From SpSt-539 sp964549445 (lineage in GTDB: Bacteria; Planctomycetota; Phycisphaerae; UBA1845; UTPLA1), in the NCBI GenBank assembly GCA_964549445.1, contig CAZJVS010000021.1:16395-80394 (forward strand): a stretch of 64,000 nt of DNA, written 5' to 3'. Shown here one piece after another: positions 60,832-64,000 of this stretch. Position 1 is the stretch's first letter. Every line of letters starts with the position of its first letter. The notes beneath the pieces are model-generated. The model saw only the letters and a list, made by a program, of their open reading frames with translations. It searched no databases and was not told the origin of the DNA. Both the position numbers and the translations under genes were made by a program.

Positions 60832-62955
60832 ATGAGCGACCACGCCAATCCGCTTGCCGGCCTCGAAAACCAAGCCCACAGCTCGCCGCCGTCGGGCCAA
60901 CAGCCCGTTAGCGTTTCCCTGCCGGTCATCGGGACGATCGAGAGTAACGGCGGCGGAGGCGGCTGCTCGTCGGGGGGCCATGGTCACTCGGTCGTCGGTG
61001 GCGTCCCGCAACACGGCATCGCGCAATCGTACGGCAACGTCTTCGATAACCCGGACCATATGCCCTACGGCGCTTCGCAGTTTGTCGGCCTCGACGGTCG
61101 GACAGATCTCGACGAGGCCCTCGCCCGCGGCGACAAGAAGAAGGCCGCCAAGCGCCTCGACATTGATCCCAAGACGGGCCGCATCCGCGTCAACGGCAAG
61201 GGTAAGTTCATCGGCGAGTACGACTCGACGACGGAGGCGCCAGAGAATTCCACGGCCGCCAAGATCGGAAAAACGTACGTACACGACGCCCCCGTCAGCG
61301 CAAATGCCGACAAGTCATCGACCCGACACGACGACGGCTACGTGAATTCATCGATGTATGCGAGCAACAGCCGCTTTCTGCGCGGCAAGCCCGCCCCGGA
61401 GCGGCTGCTGCCCAAGGAGCGGCGCAAGATCAAGGCCCGCTACGTCGACATGGACTATCACCACCCCCTCGAGGACATCCTCGACACTCGCATCGTCCGC
61501 ATGCTGTTTGGCTACATCAGCCGACAGCGCGGCAGCGGCAAGACGATGATCGAGGAGATCATCCAGAGCTACCACAACCCGGCCGTCCCGCGCTGGCAAC
61601 GAATCAAGTACTGGCCGTTCCACAAATTCATCGACAAGATGAAGGGCTCTGTCTCGGCCGAGACCTTTCGAGAGCGGATCGGTGAACACGCCAGCACAAT
61701 CCGCGGATTCGTCATTGCCGCTCGCAGCGTGGCGGAGTTCGGCCTGACCCTGCCCCAGCGCTTCACGGCGCCGCTGTTCATCGTCTGGAACTTCACGAAT
61801 CTCTGTAACTTGACATGCAAGCATTGCTATCAGGACGCCGAGCACAAGGCACTGCCGGACGAGTTGACGCTCAAGGAGAAGCTCAATCTGGTCGACCAGA
61901 TTGCCGAGCAATACGTCCCCATGATCGCCTTTGCGGGCGGCGAGCCGACGCTTTCGCCCGATTTGATGCCGGTTTTGAAGCACTGCCACAAGTACGGCAT
62001 TCACACGACGCTCGCGACCCACGGCGGCACGATGACCCGCAAGATGGCCGCCGAACTGGCCGAGGTCGGCTGCAAGTACATCGAGATGTCGCTCGACTCG
62101 GTTAACCCTGCGTTGCACGACGAGTTTCGCGGCATCCCCGGCATGTGGCATCGCACCGTCCGCGGGGCCCGCTACGTCGTGGAGCAGGAAGGCCTCCGGC
62201 TCGGAATTGCGATGTGCGTTCACCAGGGCAACTTCGCCGAAGTCGAGGACATGATTAAGTTCTGCGTTGACATCGGCGCCGGTGTCTTCGCCCACTTCAA
62301 TTTCATCCCCGTCGGCCGCGGACTCAAGATGGTCGACGGCGACCTGAATCCTCAGCAACGCGAGTGGTTGCTTCGGACGCTTAATTCGTGGATGCAGTCG
62401 GGCAAGATCGGTTGCATCAGCACGGCTCCCCAATTCGGCCGCGTCTGTGTCGCCCATGCTCCGACTGACGGCAAACAGGCGTGCAGCCACGCCGGCAGCG
62501 GCGGCGGCGAGAAGGCCCGCGTCATCGCGAAGTATCTCGGTGGGTGCGGGGCGGGTCGCGACTACGTCGCGATCGAACCCAACGGCGTCATTACGCCGTG
62601 CGTTTATCTGCCGCACCGCAAGCAGGGCAACATTCGCGAGCGGAGCTTCATCGACATCTTCCGCAATAATGAATTCTGGGAGCTGCTCTGCGACCGCGAT
62701 CGTCGCCTCCATCACTGCGAGGTGTGTGAGTTCAAGCACTACTGCGGCGGTTGCCGGGCTCGGGCCGACGCCTACTTTGGCGAACTGAACGCCGGCGACC
62801 CCGGCTGTGTTTTTAACGAGAAGCACTGGGACGGCCTCGTCGCCAAGGGCATTGCTACCGACCCCGAGTCGGCCACCAAGACGGCCGATGGCCGGCAGCG
62901 GGAGATCGACGAGGCCTACGCGCTTGCGGCGTCCGGAAAAGCTACCGACATTTGA
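60832..62955 (+). CDS. Radical SAM/SPASM protein with long N-terminal extension
   Basis: 707 residues. The radical SAM core (from ~residue 310) has the SAM-cluster motif C325-x3-C329-x2-C332 (NLCNLTCKHCYQD) and the GGEPTLSPDL motif. The C-terminal SPASM-type domain holds CGAGRDYVAIEPNGVITPCV and then CEVCEFKHYCGGCRARADAY for auxiliary clusters, as in NirJ/PqqE/AhbD-like enzymes. The first ~300 residues are an extension with a Gly-rich, Cys/His-containing stretch (GGGGGCSSGGHGHS) and a polar region; its role is unknown. ATG 60832. Substrate unknown: no sulfatase, heme d1 or obvious precursor-peptide gene is adjacent. Confidence 0.9.
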   Translation: MSDHANPLAGLENQAHSSPPSGQQPVSVSLPVIGTIESNGGGGGCSSGGHGHSVVGGVPQHGIAQSYGNVFDNPDHMPYGASQFVGLDGRTDLDEALARGDKKKAAKRLDIDPKTGRIRVNGKGKFIGEYDSTTEAPENSTAAKIGKTYVHDAPVSANADKSSTRHDDGYVNSSMYASNSRFLRGKPAPERLLPKERRKIKARYVDMDYHHPLEDILDTRIVRMLFGYISRQRGSGKTMIEEIIQSYHNPAVPRWQRIKYWPFHKFIDKMKGSVSAETFRERIGEHASTIRGFVIAARSVAEFGLTLPQRFTAPLFIVWNFTNLCNLTCKHCYQDAEHKALPDELTLKEKLNLVDQIAEQYVPMIAFAGGEPTLSPDLMPVLKHCHKYGIHTTLATHGGTMTRKMAAELAEVGCKYIEMSLDSVNPALHDEFRGIPGMWHRTVRGARYVVEQEGLRLGIAMCVHQGNFAEVEDMIKFCVDIGAGVFAHFNFIPVGRGLKMVDGDLNPQQREWLLRTLNSWMQSGKIGCISTAPQFGRVCVAHAPTDGKQACSHAGSGGGEKARVIAKYLGGCGAGRDYVAIEPNGVITPCVYLPHRKQGNIRERSFIDIFRNNEFWELLCDRDRRLHHCEVCEFKHYCGGCRARADAYFGELNAGDPGCVFNEKHWDGLVAKGIATDPESATKTADGRQREIDEAYALAASGKATDI

Positions 62956-63605
62956 GCTTGGACGGTTTCAGACGCCGATAATCCCAGGCGAATGCAGACT
63001 GCGCCATCTTCGCTCCGGTTGGAGCGTGTCCCATTTGCGGGCAAGTCGCGAGAAGTTATCACTTTGGGATTGATTACTCGGCACGCTCACGCCTATCAAT
63101 GGGGGGGCGGGTGAAGGCGCATCTTCCACCCGTGCGAACCAGGGGGTTCGACCAGATTACACATGATGTTGACCGGCGGCTCATCGGCAGGGCAGGACCT
63201 GCGTTGAGTCCCGGGGCCCAAGGCGTGAACTGATCCTGGAAACAAGGGGTCGGGGCGCGTGTCCTCGATCCAGATGTTCGACGCGGCGGCGTCGGCCGGA
63301 GTGCGAGCACCGGTCCGACGCCGTCGCGCGGCATCGCCCGCCTGCACGCGCGACGGATGTCGTAACGCCACCCGCTGTTTGGTTGCGCCGGGCGCCGACA
63401 CAAGTAGCGGCGTCGTGGATGATCTGAAACTCGCCGCGACATCGAGTCGCACCCGCACGCCGCCGATTCTGCATCCGCAGTTCTGACTCCAACAATCTGA
63501 CATTGCGGTTTTGTTCCGGACGCTCCGAGGCCGTGGCGTGGGATACCCGCGGCGGGCGCCGCCGATCGGAGTCGGACGGCTGGCGTTGTGGGCGGTATGG
63601 GTCCG
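62956..63605. other. 650-bp stretch without a supported gene
   Basis: ORFs on both strands run through this region, but their translations are Arg/Pro-rich and lack protein-like character. No repeat, RNA gene or clear terminator was seen. Confidence 0.5.
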
Positions 63606-64000
63606 CTATGTGTCGAAGTCGAAGGGGATGGGGCGGCCGGCTTTTTTTGCGGCCTCGTCTTCGGCGTCTTCGAGGGCGGGGTCGAGTCGGGGTTTCCAGG
63701 GGCCGCCGTCGAAGATTTTGTGAGTCGGTCGGGGTGGGCTGCCTTGTGCGCTTTGGGTTGATGCGTCCGGGGGATTGGGGGCCGTGTTCGTTGCGCGGGT
63801 CGCTGGTGCTGGTTCCTTTGTGTCTTTTTCAAACCCCCCTTGGTCCCCCCTTGCTAAGGGGGGAAGCTCCGAATCTGAGTTGTCAATCTCTGATAATGTA
63901 GAAGAATTAGACCCCCCTGAATCCCCCCTTGGTAAGGGGGGAAGTGGGACGGGGTTGCGGTTTAGCTTGGGGGGTGGGGCGGGGGTTGCTTTGCCGATGT
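63606..64000 (-). CDS. Incomplete gene: C-terminal tail of unknown protein (continues beyond window)
   Basis: A minus-strand frame is open from the right edge to TAG at 63608-63606 (130 codons visible, no start). The tail is Pro/Thr/Ser-rich and ends with a credible conserved-looking C-terminus: KIFDGGPWKPRLDPALEDAE, DEAAKKAGRPIPFDFDT. Two 32-bp palindromic elements lie within it, 78 bp apart and in the same phase, each coding for a LPPL-x-RGD-x-GG type peptide. What the protein does cannot be said, since its domains lie outside the window. Confidence 0.6.
   Translation of the reverse strand, partial: IGKATPAPPPKLNRNPVPLPPLPRGDSGGSNSSTLSEIDNSDSELPPLARGDQGGFEKDTKEPAPATRATNTAPNPPDASTQSAQGSPPRPTHKIFDGGPWKPRLDPALEDAEDEAAKKAGRPIPFDFDT
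63833..63864 (+). repeat. 32-bp GC-rich palindromic element, copy 2
   Basis: Plus strand: A-C6-TTGGT-C6-TTGCTAA-G6-A. Same length and layout as the element at 63911-63942 and as the one in the aldehyde dehydrogenase gene. It lies antisense, but in frame, within the incomplete gene at the right edge. Confidence 0.85.
63911..63942 (+). repeat. 32-bp GC-rich palindromic element, copy 3
   Basis: Plus strand: A-C6-TGAAT-C6-TTGGTAA-G6-A. It is a direct repeat of copy 2 at an exact 78-bp step (26 codons), so both copies are read in the same phase by the minus-strand frame. Confidence 0.85.

Noticed and set aside
59413..62826. Long minus-strand ORFs opposite alr and the radical SAM gene (59413-61284, 61348-62826)
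   Set aside because: The opposite strand encodes clear alanine racemase and radical SAM proteins with all motifs; the antisense products have no recognisable structure.
60832..62955. Radical SAM gene considered as an anaerobic sulfatase-maturating enzyme for the sulfatase at 125-2629
   Set aside because: It is 58 kb away, far longer than such enzymes and differs in layout; no specific motif supports this role.
63074..63832. 252-residue minus-strand ORF near the right edge
   Set aside because: Lys/Arg/Pro-rich and without protein-like character. Another minus-strand frame (63606-64000) gives a more credible C-terminus.

Overview
The window looks like chromosomal DNA of a planctomycete, most likely from the Phycisphaerae branch. 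The evidence is the high GC content, the dockerin-like C-termini built on NCDG and ALALVDP-type motifs, a PEP-CTERM protein, an H-x9-DG type pseudopilin, zinc-ribbon membrane proteins of the CxxCGYNL type, a two-domain AroDE and a bacterial microcompartment (BMC). Shine-Dalgarno sites are common and many neighbouring genes overlap by 4 bp (ATGA or GTGA), so several strings of genes are probably translationally coupled operons. No rRNA, tRNA, CRISPR array, insertion sequence or phage was found.

Layout. 0.1-8.2 kb (+): a secreted Cys-type sulfatase, a DUF202 membrane protein, a DUF849/BKACE-type enzyme, a conserved membrane protein, an ion channel, a ClC chloride transporter and a secreted protein ending in a clear terminator. 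8.3-12.4 kb (+): an HlyD/ABC-2 export operon (fusion protein, ATPase, permease), a lipoprotein and a short duplicated remnant of the permease 3' end. 12.6-17.4 kb (-): aroDE, a metallophosphoesterase, aroK, prepilin peptidase and a LapA-like protein. 17.5-19.8 kb (+): a lipoprotein, a B12-binding-fold protein lacking the cobalt-ligand His, and a small Cys-rich protein. 19.8-22.9 kb (-): cardiolipin synthase and a CBM2-GH18-dockerin chitinase.

23.1-29.2 kb (-) is the most notable part: a compact nine-gene BMC operon. It encodes an RpiB-DERA fusion, a CoA-acylating aldehyde dehydrogenase, a class II aldolase, one BMC-H, two tandem-domain BMC-T and three BMC-P shell proteins. The enzymes fit a sugar-phosphate-utilising (SPU-type) compartment: deoxyribose 5-phosphate would be split to glyceraldehyde 3-phosphate and acetaldehyde, and the aldehyde converted to acetyl-CoA inside the shell. 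No PduL, acetate kinase or alcohol dehydrogenase lies nearby. Two enzyme linkers carry short repeat-like DNA, both enzymes carry a similar amphipathic helix, and a truncated copy of the rpiB 5' end lies 2.5 kb upstream.

29.4-39.6 kb: small membrane proteins, a glyoxalase-fold protein, a winged-helix protein, two large secreted repeat proteins with dockerins, a 0.9 kb intergenic region with short tandem repeats, a lipoprotein and a large membrane protein. 39.6-50.5 kb (+): housekeeping and metabolic genes (cinA, HIT protein, dGTPase-like HD protein, an alpha-oxoamine synthase, an asparagine-synthetase homologue without the glutaminase Cys, Trm112-like protein, phosphoesterase, yidC). 50.4-53.6 kb (-): a pseudopilin, a dockerin protein and a PEP-CTERM protein in one operon. 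54.5-62.9 kb: acyl-CoA dehydrogenase, the cell-wall elongation pair mrdA-rodA, alr and a long radical SAM/SPASM protein. The right edge holds the C-terminus of an incomplete minus-strand gene whose tail contains two copies of the 32-bp GC-rich palindromic element also seen in the BMC aldehyde dehydrogenase.
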